Source: Henricia sp. BOLD:AAB3569 (taxonomy: Eukaryota; Echinodermata; Asteroidea; Spinulosida; Echinasteridae). Taken from it: a stretch of 64,000 nt of DNA. The stretch is taken from NCBI GenBank assembly GCA_037783545.1, contig JBBELK010000105.1, positions 1 through 64,000 on the forward strand. The letters run 5' to 3'. A program made the position numbers and the translations under genes. The notes below the pieces were generated by a model, which saw only the letters and a program-made list of their open reading frames with translations, made no database searches and was not told where the DNA came from. Shown in pieces: positions 1-17,390 of this stretch (position 1 is the first letter of the stretch; each line of letters opens with the position of its first letter).

Positions 1-3000
1 AAATGTTATGATTTAGATTTTCCTTAACATTGCAGGAAATGTTGCTTAGGACCCATAGATGATATACCTTGAATTTAACATTGACTGGTCATCCAGAAAA
101 TAAAATATGAAATTTGGGAAATGATTTAGATTTTGAGAAAATTTGTTGAATTTTTGCCAAATTGTCCATTTTTCTTAGAAATAAGGTTCCAGACAGTCTA
201 AATTTTCATTATGAGTCATTTCTAAGACATTTTCAAAAACGTCAATTTTTGGCCAATTTTGATAAAAATTGATGGGCTAACCCCTTGTGATTTTTTTAAT
301 TTTTGGCCAAAAATGTTATGATTTAGATTTTCCTTAAAATTGCAGGAAATGTTGCTTAGGACCCATAGATGATATACCTTGAATTTAACATTGACTGGTC
401 ATCCAGAAAATAAAATATGAAATTTGGGAAATGATTTAGATTTTGAGAAAATTTGTTGAATTTTTGCCAAATTGTCCATTTTTCTTAGAAATAAGGTTCC
501 AGACAGTCTAAATTTTCATTATGAGTCATTTCTAAGACATTTTCAAAAACGTCAATTTTTGGCCAATTTTGATAAAAATTGATGGGCTAACCCCTTGTGA
601 TTTTTTTAATTTTTGGCCAAAAATGTTATGATTTAGATTTTCCTTAAAATTGCAGGAAATGTTGCTTAGGACCCATAGATGATATACCTTGAATTTAACA
701 TTGACTGGTCATCCAGAAAATAAAATATGAAATTTTGAAAAGTTTTTAGATTTTGAGAAAATTGGTTGAATTTTGGCCAAATTGTCCATTTTTCTTAGAA
801 ATAAGGTTCCAGACAGTCTAAATTTTCATTATGAGTCATTTCTAAGACATTTTCAAAAACGTCAATTTTTGGCCAATTTTGATAAAAATTGATGGGTAAC
901 CCCTTGTGATTTTTTTAATTTTTGGCCAAAAATGTTATGATTTAGATTTTCCTTAACATTGCAGGAAATGTTGCTTAGGACCCATAGATGATATACCTTG
1001 AATTTAACATTGACTTGTCATCCAGAAAATAAAATATGAAATTTGGGAAATGATTTAGATTTTGAGAAAATTTGTTGAATTTTTGCCAAATTGTCCATGT
1101 TGCTTAGGACCCATAGATGATATACCTTGAATTTAACATTGACTGGTCATCCAGAAAATAAAATATGAAATTTTGAAAAGTTTTTAGATTTTGAGAATAT
1201 TTGTTGAATTTTTGCCAAATTGTCAATTTTTCTTAGAAATAAGGTTCCAGACAGTCTAAATTTTCATTATGAGTCATTTCTAAGACATTTTCAAAAACGT
1301 CAATTTTTGGCCAATTTTGATAAAAATTGATGGGCTAACCCCTTGTGATTTTTTTAATTTTTGGCCAAAAATGTTATGATTTAGATTTTCCTTAACATTG
1401 CAGGAAATGTTGCTTAGGACCCATAGATGATATACCTTGAATTTAACATTGACAGGTCATCCAGAAAATAAAATATGAAATTTTGAAAAGTTTTTAGATT
1501 TTGAGAAAATTGGTTGAATTTTGGCCAAATTGTCAATTTTTCTTAGAAATAAGGTTCCAGACAGTCTAAATTTTCATTATGAGTCATTTCTAAGACATTT
1601 TCAAAAACGTCAATTTTTGGCCAATTTTGATAAAAATTGATGGGCTAACCCCTTGTGATTTTTTTAATTTTTGGCCAAAAATGTTATGATTTAGATTTTC
1701 CTTAAAATTGCAGGAAATGTTGCTTAGGACCCATAGATGATATACCTTGAATTTAACATTGACTGGTCATCCAGAAAATAAAATATGAAATTTGGGAAAT
1801 GATTTAGATTTTGAGAAAATTTGTTGAATTTTGGCCAAATTGTCCATTTTTCTTAGAAATAAGGTTCCAGACAGTCTAAATTTTCATTATGAGTCATTTC
1901 TAAGACATTTTCAAAAACGTAAATTTTTGGCCAATTTTGATAAAAATTGATGGGCTAACCCCTTGTGATTTTTTTATTTTTTTGCCAAAAATGTTATGAT
2001 TTAGATTTTCCTTAAAATTGCAGGAAATGTTGCTTAGGACCCATAGATGATATACCTTGAATTTAACATTGACTGGTCATCCAGAAAATAAAATATGAAA
2101 TTTGGGAAATGATTTAGATTTTGAGAAAATTTGTTGAATTTTGGCCAAATTGTCCATTTTTCTTAGAAATAAGGTTCCAGACAGTCTAAATTTTCATTAT
2201 GAGTCATTTCTAAGACATTTTCAAAAACGTCAATTTTTGGCCAATTTTGATAAAAATTGATGGGCTAACCCCTTGTGATTTTTTTAATTTTTGGCCAAAA
2301 ATGTTATGATTTAGATTTTCCTTAAAATTGCAGGAAATGTTGCTTAGGACCCATAGATGATATACCTTGAATTTAACATTGACTGGTCATCCAGAAAATA
2401 AAATATGAAATTTTGAAAAGTTTTAAGATTTTGAGAATATTTGTTGAATTTTTGCCAAATTGTCAATTTTTCTTAGAAATAAGGTTCCAGACAGTCTAAA
2501 TTTTCATTATGAGTCATTTCTAAGACATTTTCAAAAACGTCAATTTTTGGCCAATTTTGATAAAAATTGATGGGCTAACCCCTTGTGATTTTTTTAATTT
2601 TTGGCCAAAAATGTTATGATTTAGATTTTCCTTAAAATTGCAGGAAATGTTGCTTAGGACCCATAGATGATATACCTTGAATTTAACATTGACTGGTCAT
2701 CCAGAAAATAAAATATGAAATTTGGGAAATGATTTAGATTTTGAGAAAATTTGTTGAATTTTTGCCAAATTGTCCATTTTTCTTAGAAATAAGGTTCCAG
2801 ACAGTCTAAATTTTCATTATGAGTCATTTCTAAGACATTTTCAAAAACGTAAATTTTTGGCCAATTTTGATAAAAATTGATGGGCTAACCCCTTGTGATT
2901 TTTTTAATTTTTTGCCAAAAATGTTATGATTTAGATTTTCCTTAAAATTGCAGGAAATGTTGCTTAGGACCCATAGATGATATACCTTGAATTTAACATT

Positions 3001-3660
3001 GACTGGTCATCCAAAAAATAAAATATGAAATTTGGGAAATGATTTAGATTTTGAGAAAATTTGTTGAATTTTTGCCAAATTGTCCATTTTTCTTAGAAAT
3101 AAGGTTCCAGACAGTCTAAATTTCCATTATGAGTCATTTCTAAGACATTTTCAAAAACGTAAATTTTTGGCCAATTTTGATAAAAATTGATGGGCTAACC
3201 CCTTGTGATTTTTTTAATTTTTTGCCAAAAATGTTATGATTTAGATTTTCCTTAAAATTGCAGGAAATGTTGCTTAGGACCCATAGATGATATACCTTGA
3301 ATTTAACATTGACTGGTCATCCAAAAAATAAAATAAGAAATTTGAATTTTTTTTTAGATTTTGAGAAAATTGGTTGAATTTTTGCCAAATTGTCCATTTT
3401 TCTTAGAAATAAGGTTCCAGACAGTCTAAATTTTCATTATGAGTCATTTCTAAGACATTTTCAAAAAAGGCAATTTTTGGCCAATTTTGATAAAAATTGC
3501 TGGACTAACCCCTTGTGATTTTCTTTGAATTTTTGGCCAAAAATTGTATGATTTAGATTTTCCTTAAAATTGCAGGAAATGTTGCTTAGGACCCATAGAT
3601 GATATTCCTTGAATTTAACATTGACTGGTCATCCAGAAAATAAAATAGGAAATTTGGAAA
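1..3660. repeat. 310-bp tandem satellite array, about 12 units
   Basis: The sequence CCCATAGATGATATACC recurs near 52, 362, 672, 981, 1110, 1420, 1730, 2040, 2350, 2660, 2970, 3280 and 3592. The spacing is 309-312 bp except for one step of about 129 bp, so one unit lacks about 181 bp. Units are AT-rich and nearly identical. Two interchangeable variants exist in one segment (AATTTGGGAAATGATTTAG versus AATTTTGAAAAGTTTTTAG). The last units near 3300-3660 are the most diverged, as expected at an array edge. The array continues beyond the left end of the window. No gene is seen inside it. Confidence 0.97.
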
Positions 3661-3667
3661 TAATTCA

Positions 3668-3810
3668 GGGCTGCGTTCCAAACACGCGAACGTTGCCAAC
3701 GTTCGCCACTGGTTACAGTGCTTTTGTGCCTTAGTCTATGAAAAGTCGGGTACCAGTTGTTGGCGAACGTTGCAAACGTTTGCAATGTTCGCGTGTTTGG
3801 AACGCAGCCC
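3668..3810. mobile_element. Fold-back MITE, family A copy 1
   Basis: A 143-bp near-palindrome. It starts GGGCTGCGTTCCAAACACGC and ends with the reverse complement. Inner arms carry GAACGTTGCCAACG. It sits at the edge of the satellite. A second copy lies at 61070-61209 in DNAJC21 intron 1, which supports a mobile, non-autonomous DNA element. No coding capacity and no clear target-site duplication were seen. Confidence 0.85.
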
Positions 3811-4388
3811 AGAGCTAGCAGACGGCGCCCACATAGGTCAAAGTGATGCAATCATCACGCGATTTTCTGCCCATACAGTTTGTATGTTGTACGCGCCAGT
3901 GACCGGGTGAATTTTGGTTTCAATGTCGGGCGATTCGCTGTTCAAAGGTAGGAGAATTTGACCTTGACTGCTCATCTAGGAAATAAAACATGAAATTTTG
4001 AAACATTTGAAAATGTGCCAAATTTTGAGAAATGTACGCCCTGACCCCTTAAGTTTTAAAAAGCTGCTTTATTCCATCTGCAACCCCTAGGATTTTGCTA
4101 AAAATATGTAAGGACGAGAATTGACTTAGTGTTTTATAAAATAATGTGTATAATTTGTGCAATAGTATGAATAATTTCATTCGCCGACAGATTAGGATAG
4201 AATATTAAATCTATCACTGAATTAAATTATTTCTACTATTGCACTCATAAACATTCATTGTTTAAAATGAGCTGATCATGAGAAAACCGGGTTTAAAAAT
4301 GGCTTTAAACTAGGCAAACAACTTGTGAAAGTAGACCTGGCTACAATAAATTACTACAATTATGATAAAATTTGTAAGAACTCTGGAT
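3811..4388. other. Satellite relic and small fold-back, no gene
   Basis: Around 3955-4035 there is a decayed piece resembling the 310-bp satellite (CTTGACTGCTCATCTAGGAA followed by AAATAAAACATGAAATTTTG), so the array once reached beyond the MITE. At about 4157-4243 there is a short fold-back: GTGCAATAGTATGAATAATT pairs with AATTATTTCTACTATTGCAC. Nothing else recognisable. Confidence 0.5.
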
Positions 4389-4695
4389 GCGGCAATAGGG
4401 CGACAATTCGGGAAGCCTTTCCCCGAGAACCACCGAAATTTCGGCAAAAATCACTCAAATTGACACCTTATTTTTCTACCCAAAGCTTCCAAAAATGGTT
4501 CCAGACCTAAGAGAACTGGTTCTAGTCCTAATAAAAATGGTTTTTGACCTAAAATAAATGGTTTTTGACCTAAACAAATGGTTTTTAATCTCAAAAATAT
4601 TCGGGCGACACCAAAATGTCGCCCTAATAGAGCGTGTCACCCTAATATAGCTTTATTACACACAAATTGTCGCCCTATCCTAGCATCCAGAGTTT
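4389..4695 (+). repeat. AGGGCGACA-family dispersed repeat, copy 1
   Basis: Begins GGCAATAGGGCGACAATTCG and ends with ATTGTCGCCCTATCCTAGCA. It contains several oppositely oriented AGGGCGAC/GTCGCCCT words that can pair as hairpins, and a middle run of short repeats built around AAATGGTTTTTGACCTAA. Related copies lie at 37684-37775, 45513-45770 and 48706-49024, all in the same orientation. Non-coding. The class is not recognised; it may be a non-autonomous DNA element. Confidence 0.75.
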
Positions 4696-5202
4696 TTGTA
4701 GAACCCACGATAGTTACAAACCGATAAGACATCCTAAATACGAAATTAAAACCCTGCACCTCCATTACTTCCTAAAAATACCCAATGCTGTGTATCATTA
4801 CACCTTTAACAGACTACACAACTGCCTTTTTTCAACTTGGACTATACGTCACACAGAATTAAATCATACATAATTTCTTCAAGCTGGTTCAGTAAAGAAT
4901 TCTTCTGTACAAAGACTAATTTTAAGGTACAAGGAGTAATTTGATATTTGAAAACAGGAACTGTTTATCCTTATACGCAAATAGGGTTTAATTTTTAATT
5001 GTAAAACCTGCCTGCCAACAAATACCTTCTGTAATTACCTTCTGCCATATTAAAATTCTACACAAGTACACATTCGAGTACGCTATGCAGAGTCAGCATC
5101 ATGGAAACTTGGTTAGATAATGCGTAATCGGAATGGCAATACATGGCGGCCATTACAGTAGGTCTGTAATGTTCAACGGTAGGAAATTAACGCATGGTAA
5201 TG
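4696..5202. other. Intergenic stretch, nothing recognised
   Basis: AT-rich sequence between the AGGGCGACA repeat and a SINE. Only short open frames without family resemblance. It may include downstream sequence of the minus-strand YIPF gene. Confidence 0.4.
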
Positions 5203-5534
5203 GGAGCGCGTGTGGTCTAGTGGGTATGAAGCGGGACTCCCAATCAGAGGTTGGGGGTTCGAGCCCCACTTCGATCAACGTGTCTGTGTCCCTGGGCAAG
5301 GCACTTAATCTTAGTTGCCTCGTCAACGCAAGCGATATATGGGAAGCTGTTATGGGGAATGCCACAATCTAACCGCTGATAGGGTTGTGCGCCTTGGCCG
5401 GGTTGCCACCTAGTTGAAGCGAAATGGTTCTGGTGATTTCCTGATGGCAGCGGTAATAATGGCAACAGCCGCCTCGGAATATGTTTACATAGATAGATGG
5501 CGCTTTACAAATGCTTGTGATTATTATTATTATC
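5203..5534 (+). mobile_element. tRNA-derived SINE, family A copy 1
   Basis: The head has RNA polymerase III promoter boxes: box A GTGGTCTAGTGGGTA and box B GGGTTCGAGCCCC. The body carries CCCTGGGCAAGGCACTTAAT and the end carries GATGGCGCTTTACAAATGC followed by an (ATT)n tail. A closely similar full copy is at 38649-38990 and a decayed one at 29127-29300. Short open frames on both strands here are by-products of the repeat. Confidence 0.9.
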
Positions 5535-5630
5535 CTTGTACCTATCGAAATGGCAGCCACCTTCATTCTCTGATTAAACGTAAATGTACATGAAACATGC
5601 AGAGTTTAACTGGTATCCTGGTAAGTTTGC

Positions 5631-10766
<5,136 letters not shown>

Positions 10767-11388
10767 AACGCGGATACGAGATCGTGAAAACAAGAACAAA
10801 TTGTTCGCGTCGTCCTCTGGTTGCCAAAAAGATATTCTTCAGTACAGGAAGAATAAACATGCGCAGTTTTGTCACACTTTATCGCACTGCCCTGTTGGAA
10901 GTTTTCGTGTCAAAACATCAGCGCCATCTTTGACCTCGTTCGCTGTTAGATGCTAAATTCGAGGTATTATTGTTCGATTTTTTAACAACATTTTTCATAT
11001 AAAAATGTATTAGCTGTAATAACATTATTTATACATATTTTTTGTCATTTGCTGTTATCTAAAGATAGTTTTTAATCTAAATTGTAACATATACATGTTA
11101 TATTTTTGATAAAACATGAATATGCATAACGAATAATTGATTGATGGAACAGGTGTCAGCAGGTTCACGGCTGTTCTGTGATGTGAGAGCATTATTGAAA
11201 CTTGATCCAGGAGACGACCCTAGCAACGCGTCACCCCAATCGAAAATAAAGCAAGGCGCGTAAGACGGAAACAAAATCACGGTCGAGAATGTAATTTATC
11301 AAGGGCAATTTGTATGTTTGCTTCGCGTAAAATTCAGTTTGATTTCTAAAGATGTGATCAACACCTTGTGGGCATTAAACCACAAAAA
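10767..11388. promoter_or_regulatory. Divergent promoter region of YIPF and kelch genes
   Basis: The two start codons point away from each other across 622 bp, so both promoters and both 5' untranslated regions must lie here unless there are upstream exons. No TATA box is obvious at a convincing distance. The sequence near 10780-10940 is richer in CG dinucleotides than the surroundings. That the promoter is shared is inference from spacing. Confidence 0.45.
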
Positions 11389-14300
11389 ATGGCCCTTACT
11401 CTTGTGAGCTTGAAGTGGATTCCAAAAGAGTTCATTGGCAGACCTCCGTCTCCAAGGTATAGCTTAGTTATAGTACAACCATGGTACAACATGTACAAGT
11501 AGTAGCCAATTTTATATTAAAAACAAACTTTGTACAATGTCATTGACTGCCGTCTGCTGATTTGCACATTTCTTCCTCCATGCACATACAAAGGAAAATT
11601 GTCTTAATTCATGTTTTCATAAAATGAAGTGAATTTGTATAGTAAAACATCTGACACTGTCATCAACTTAATTGTTTTACAATGGCAAGTTGGCAAAATC
11701 CATCGTTTTGGGGAATATTAAAGCTCAATATTAAGCATAAAAAAATCAACTGTCTTTTGTATTTAATTCATAGCATAGAGACAAAACATTCTACATTATT
11801 ATACATTATTTCAATAAATGTTTTATTAATATCCGATTGTTCTATATTTTGTTTTAGACAAGGACACGCAATCGCTGTTATTGATAACACTGCCTACGTC
11901 TTTGGTGGAACTCGCTTTGTGGAAGAACCAGAGAGGGTAATTATAAACAAGCGTAGTCATTCAAAACAATATTCACATAAAAACCTTAATTTTTGAAAAT
12001 GAGGTTCAAAGGTTATTCTGTTCAATACATCATTTTCTTGGTCCATTCATTCAGTCTGCGTCTGTATTCTTTTCCTGATGTTAAATACGTAAATTTCTTG
12101 ATTATAAGTTTAGACTTATTTATTGTACTTTTGTTTTCCATTTAGGGGATCTTTTACTTCAGAGATTTGCACAAACTTCACTGTAAGTCGTTTGGAACTT
12201 GTCAAGTAATTGAACAGCTTTTGAAGTCAGTTAAAATTATTAAAATGCACATTTTAATATTTATGTGTATTGATCCCATTCCTGTAATTGGCGGTCCTTT
12301 CGCTGTTGGATATAGCGGATAAATAAATTTCTAAAAACAATTTAAAAAGTATTACGACTAATTTGGCTAAGTTGTAAGATGATGTTTTCTATAATTATTT
12401 GAGATAAACCAAATAGATGTAATATCTGAACTAATATCATATAATTAATTTTCTCCGTTTCAAACACAGTTGGCAAGGTATTAAGATGGGAGAAAGTCCG
12501 GTTCACTGGAGATGCTCCGATGGGTCGACATGACCATGCTTTGTGGTAAGAGGAAATTTAAAATTAAATTTTCTAGCTAAAAATAAATGAATTTCAAAAT
12601 AAACCATTACATTGTAAAATGCGAGAATGTTAAATATGCCTGCAGACTGAGCTGTGGCTGGGTTTGGGGTCATACAGTAAAAGTGAAATTTAACTACAAT
12701 TATACAATTTTAACACTATGTTTTTCTTATTATTTGTTTTCAGTGCAATTGACAACACACTGTATGTCTTTGGAGGCAAAAATGAGTTAAATGCTGAAGA
12801 GAATTTACCCGGACTCTACGCATTTAACACAAGTAAGTATGAAGAATCCTCTTACAAGAGACACTGGCAAATAATTATGCAAAATATCACAATCCTCAAG
12901 TCTTACTTCATTTCACTTAAAATCATTTAAATAAGATTTAACAATTAAAGGTAGTTCTTGGTTGTGACCAGACTTGTGTTAGTTCTCGTCTTCTAAATTT
13001 CTCAATGTGTGGTGAAAAATTTAAATATAATTCCTTTGTCTTATTAAATTTTCCATTGACAGAAACCTCTAACTGGAGACAGATACAAACACATGGTGTT
13101 GAACCCAGGTCATTGAACCCTGGTTGGGCGGTGATTAACAAAAAGATATTTGTGATTGGTGGAATCAACAAGGGCGTGGCACACTGCGACGTGGATGTCT
13201 TAGATACAGGTATGTCTAATGTAATATTTGCTTTATCTCTACTCCACAGTGGAACTAATTTGGAACTGCTAGTTATAAAAGATTTTATGCACTAGGATTT
13301 CATGCACTTGGTTGAATGTTTTCTTTGTAAATACTTTGTAAAAAAAAACTTATGAAGCATGGTTCAGTTACAGTTGAAAAAAGCAGAAAAATTTTCTGGC
13401 TGGTGTACAACTTTTAAAACATTTTTATGGAGTTGTATGATATATTTTCACAGTCAGAGGCTCTTTAGTTAGTCCAGCTTTTTAAACACTTTGTTCCCTT
13501 TGTTTAAATATTATTTTTTTGCAGAGACACATACATGGACTAAACTATCTGTGTCCGGTACACTACCTGCACCAAGGTATGTATGACATGGTTTACATAT
13601 TTTTGTAGCACATTTTTCAAATGATTGTTTGACGCACTCTTTGTCATTGTGTAAAGTTGACATGTTTTCTATACTGTTTGTTTGTCCAAGATAAAACAAT
13701 ATTGTAAAATTTGACATTTTCAATGTCTGCTACAAAACATTTCTGCAGGTGTGACCACAAGCTAGTAGCTGTTGGCAGCAATATCTTTCTGTTCGGTGGT
13801 TCCGGGGGCCAGGATAAATGTTTCAACGACCTACACATTCTTGATACAGGTACAAAACTTTGGTGATTTACGCAAACTTGGCCTTGGTGTAAAAAATATC
13901 AATTTCTTCAGTTTTCTAAACTAATGGAATACAGTCCCTGTGATTTTGTCTTTAATTACTTTGTGTCCAAAACAAAAATATTAAACATTTACTTTGCTCA
14001 ATTTAAAAAGAATTATATGGCCGGTTTCTCCTAATTTATTGAATTAAAAACTGTTTTTGCTGTACTGCATTTGTCTTAGATATTGTACACTGATGTTTTT
14101 ATGTTACGGTAATGTGACATACATGTATTTAAAACTGCTGTTCATTTGCTTGTCTGAAGTTGGTTTCTCTTTATTGTCTGGTAAATAGAGAATTCGCAGT
14201 GGTCATCACCGCCGGTTCGGGGAGACCCACCCCAGCCCAGAGGGTGCCATAGTCTGACCCTACATGCTGATAAGGTTGGTAAACGTTCTTGGGGCTTAAC

Positions 14301-15673
14301 ATTTTTGACAAAATTTTAATGATTACAACCAGAAAAAAAGACATCTGCTGTTTTAAAAATATTGTGATATCTCATTTCATCCTCAGGATATCTACGTGTT
14401 TGGAGGCTGCAATGACAACTTAAAGGGGAAGACAACACTCGGTGATTTACACAAACTCAGCCTTGGTAAAAAGCAAAAGACATTTCCAAAATTTGACAGC
14501 TTTCCCAATTAAATACCATAATGTCCGTATAAATGGTTGTGGTTGTCACATTCCTATCAAAATTTATTAATTGTAACCAATTTACGCTACGAGTTGCATT
14601 TCAAGTTGCATCCTTTTATTATTTTCTATATTTCAGCCAAAATTAAATGGAAGCGACCATTCTACTCAGGCGATCCCCCATTCAGACGATTTGGTCATGT
14701 TGCCTGCACATATCTTAATTTTGTGAGTACATGTATTTGTAACCTCAAGAATTATTCTCGACATTTTATTGATTGCTAACAAAATACTTTGTTAAAGTCC
14801 ACAGTTCAATCTTTTTCTCAGCTCTAACCATTTTAATATCTGTGATTTGATTGGTCACTGCAGTTTTACGTCTTTGGAGGAACCAATGAGGAGATGGATT
14901 ACAATGACGTCAGAACAGCCAAGCTGATCAATCCATCCAATCGCAAACCTTGTATGTTACAAACTTCATTGTCCAATCAAAATATATTCTGTGAAAATTT
15001 TACATATTAATAACAGAAAATGTCAGAAAATTGATTTGGAAAAATACCGACATTTAAATAAATCACAATAATTATAATATTTGAAACAATCAAACAATAA
15101 TTCAAATATGGCTCCCCTAAACTTTGTATTTTGGCAAAATATTGTTAAAACCCAACAGCTCAAAACAGCTTTTTGGCCCTGCATGAGTACTCCCCTCCCC
15201 CATAATATATTTAAGAATGAAGAACCAAATTTGTTTTCTTACCTTTTGTTCTCACTTTTCATCTGAAGTAAAAGTTTCTCCTGAACGGATGCACAACGTG
15301 CTTTACGGCAGATCAGAGGAGAGTGATGGGTTATCAGCATCATTATCACTGCACGACACCAAGCGACCTGAAAATACTGCCGTTAAGGATTCACAACAAG
15401 GTACATACATGTTTCGTTTGGCCTATTCTATATTTAGTTGTTCACTTGAGTGCAGTTGACTTTTGTCAGCACAAGACAGTCCAAAATCCCCAAACCACGC
15501 ATCGTTTCTGTCTAAAATCATTCTAAAACAAGTGCCTTGAGGTCCAGTCTAACTTAATATTTTTTTCCCCGTTTCTAGGCAACAGCTCTGATTTATCAGA
15601 CACAGCTTCATCAGGTTCATCTTCTGGCTCAGACTCTGGCTCAGGTTCAGACTCAAGCAGTGATGACGATTGA
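11389..15673 (+). CDS. Kelch-repeat protein (RABEPK/KLHDC-like) with Ser/Asp-rich tail
   Basis: Fourteen exons: 11389-11456, 11858-11936, 12146-12182, 12470-12545, 12744-12832, 13063-13209, 13525-13576, 13749-13849, 14189-14274, 14387-14465, 14637-14722, 14864-14951, 15269-15400 and 15579-15673. They join to 404 residues with consistent phases and a TGA stop. Six kelch-type blades are visible through YVFGG, YVFGG, FVIGG, FLFGG, YVFGG and YVFGG, each followed by a Trp strand such as WEKVRFTGDAPMGRHDHA or WTKLSVSGTLPAPRCDH. Such repeats fold into a beta-propeller that binds partner proteins. After the propeller come a charged linker and a C-terminal tail of Ser, Gly and Asp ending SDSSSDDD. The family call is firm, the orthologue is not: Rab9 effector RABEPK, KLHDC2/3-type substrate receptors and other six-kelch proteins remain possible. 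Confidence 0.92.
12271..12330 (+). mobile_element. 3' fragment of SINE family B
   Basis: GATCCCATTCCTGTAATTGG followed by CGCTGTTGGATATAGCGGATAAATAAAT matches the 3' end of the minus-strand SINE at 51186-51366. The tRNA-like head is missing, as is usual for 5'-truncated copies. It lies in intron 3 of the kelch gene. Confidence 0.7.
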
Positions 15674-16033
15674 ATCAAAATGCTGCACAGGTCTTGCACA
15701 TACTGTAATCGCAAGTGTGGTCTTCTACACAATTTCCACAGAAAACTTATTAATTTTTCTCCAAGGTTTGTCATGTTAAAGATCAATACAATTCGATCAA
15801 CAACGGTTGTGTTTTGTAGAAATTAGTGAAGAACCAGTAAAAATCAGGGATTATTTACTACATGTAGTTTCAATTGGGAATTTGTCTGCATCGTTTGCAT
15901 ACTGTAAACCCAAATTGTAATCATTTACACCAACATTTTTTAATGAAGTGTACGTGCTGACCTCCAACACTGTCGTTGAATAAAAAGCGTCAACATTTTT
16001 TCTAAAACAAGTATTTTTGAAAAAGTATTCAAA

Positions 16034-16407
16034 CAGGGTGTCTGGGGTTTCAGCAAGTCAAATTTAAGACTTTTTAAGACCTTTTTAAATGCTTCTTTAA
16101 TGGAATTTAAGACCAATTAAACCCTCAAAACAGGAATGAATTCCATACCCGGCCACCACAGGCCCAAAATCTAGCTAATAATTTATCATCTGCGTCCTAG
16201 CTAAAGCGAGAGCCGAGTTTGGAAACAATCCCGCCTCATTGCGAGCGAGCGAACATGGTGAACGTGACCGAGTCTAAAGATTCCCTGGCAGGCCCGAGGA
16301 AGCCAGAGCAACAGCCCCCTAATTTAATTCTTTTAATGATTTATAATGCTTTTTAATACTTTTTAAGGCCTTAAATTTAAAATAAAATAAAAACCGCGGA
16401 CACCCCA
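16034..16407. mobile_element. Inverted-repeat element starting GGGTGTC
   Basis: Left end GGGTGTCTGGGGTTTCAGC then CAAATTTAAGAC. The right end is its imperfect inverse, TTAAATTTAAAATAAAATAA then CCGCGGACACCCC. The inside is repeated TTTTTAAGACC-type sequence. It is 374 bp and non-coding, consistent with a MITE. Confidence 0.7.
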
Positions 16408-17286
16408 TCAAATGAAGTACTGAGTACATGTACTTCTTTTATCTTGGCATTTCAGGCTTTGTAATTGTTATTATTTTATTTTTTAAATGACTTTTTATAT
16501 TGTACATATTCACCTTTCTTCAAAGAGAGTTCAGTGCCGAGATTACTGAAAATAATGCAACTCATATTGGTGCTAGGATGTTTTTATAAATATATTTTAT
16601 ACAGTCACAAATTAGAATGTGGGTCAAATCTAGTGCATGCAGATTTTAAAAATGACATTATGCAAATAATCATTAGACTGAATTAGCAAGCCGAGATTTG
16701 AACATTTGTGATCCGAGCAGCTTATGGGTGAAGTATACCTAAGAATGAAAAGACATTAGCTTAACGAGTGAAACTTTGTATACAAAGGAACGAGAAATAT
16801 AACCCACTGAAAAGCGGATTCCGCTACGAACTGAACAAAGAATGGCAAATGCAGTAATGCCTTGTAGTATGGGTAATCACAGGGTTAAATTTCATTGTTA
16901 TACCCCGTCTTGGAATACTGCAGTTTCATTGGTCCAGAACGGTCACATGTCCATGTAATAAAAACTCCTATCACCCTGCCGTATGCGAATTTAACTTCAT
17001 ATCACCCGGCGTGTTCTTGCCCCTGTCCATAGCACGCGTAACGCGCTGTATGAGGCTCCATTAGTAAAAGAAACCGCGTGTTACGCCCGCTAGAGGCACA
17101 CAACGCGCACACACATCGCATTATTCCACACGCTGTGCGCGTGTTACTTTCGCAATGTTACGCACAGGTAGTAGCCTGAAGACTAGCGAAAGTGCAGAGA
17201 TGAATTGTTTTTACAATTTCAACCTTCCAAATAATAGAAACGATATTATGCTGTACGGAGACCATGAGACGGGATATAACAAAACA

Positions 17287-17390
17287 ATTGTTGACTGGTG
17301 TGGTGTGGGATATGGGTTTTAACACCCTCGGGTGCTATGAGCTCCCTCGGGTGTTAAAACTCCATATCCCACACAACACCAGTCAACAAT
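17287..17390. mobile_element. Palindromic fold-back
   Basis: ATTGTTGACTGGTGTGGTGT followed by GGGATATGGGTTTTAACACC pairs with GGTGTTAAAACTCCATATCC and ACACCAGTCAACAAT. Arms are about 45 bp around a short loop. Confidence 0.75.

Noticed and set aside
5203-5290. Possible tRNA gene with good A and B boxes
   Set aside because: The head lacks a full acceptor stem and is followed by a SINE body and tail; a second copy with the same body exists at 38649.
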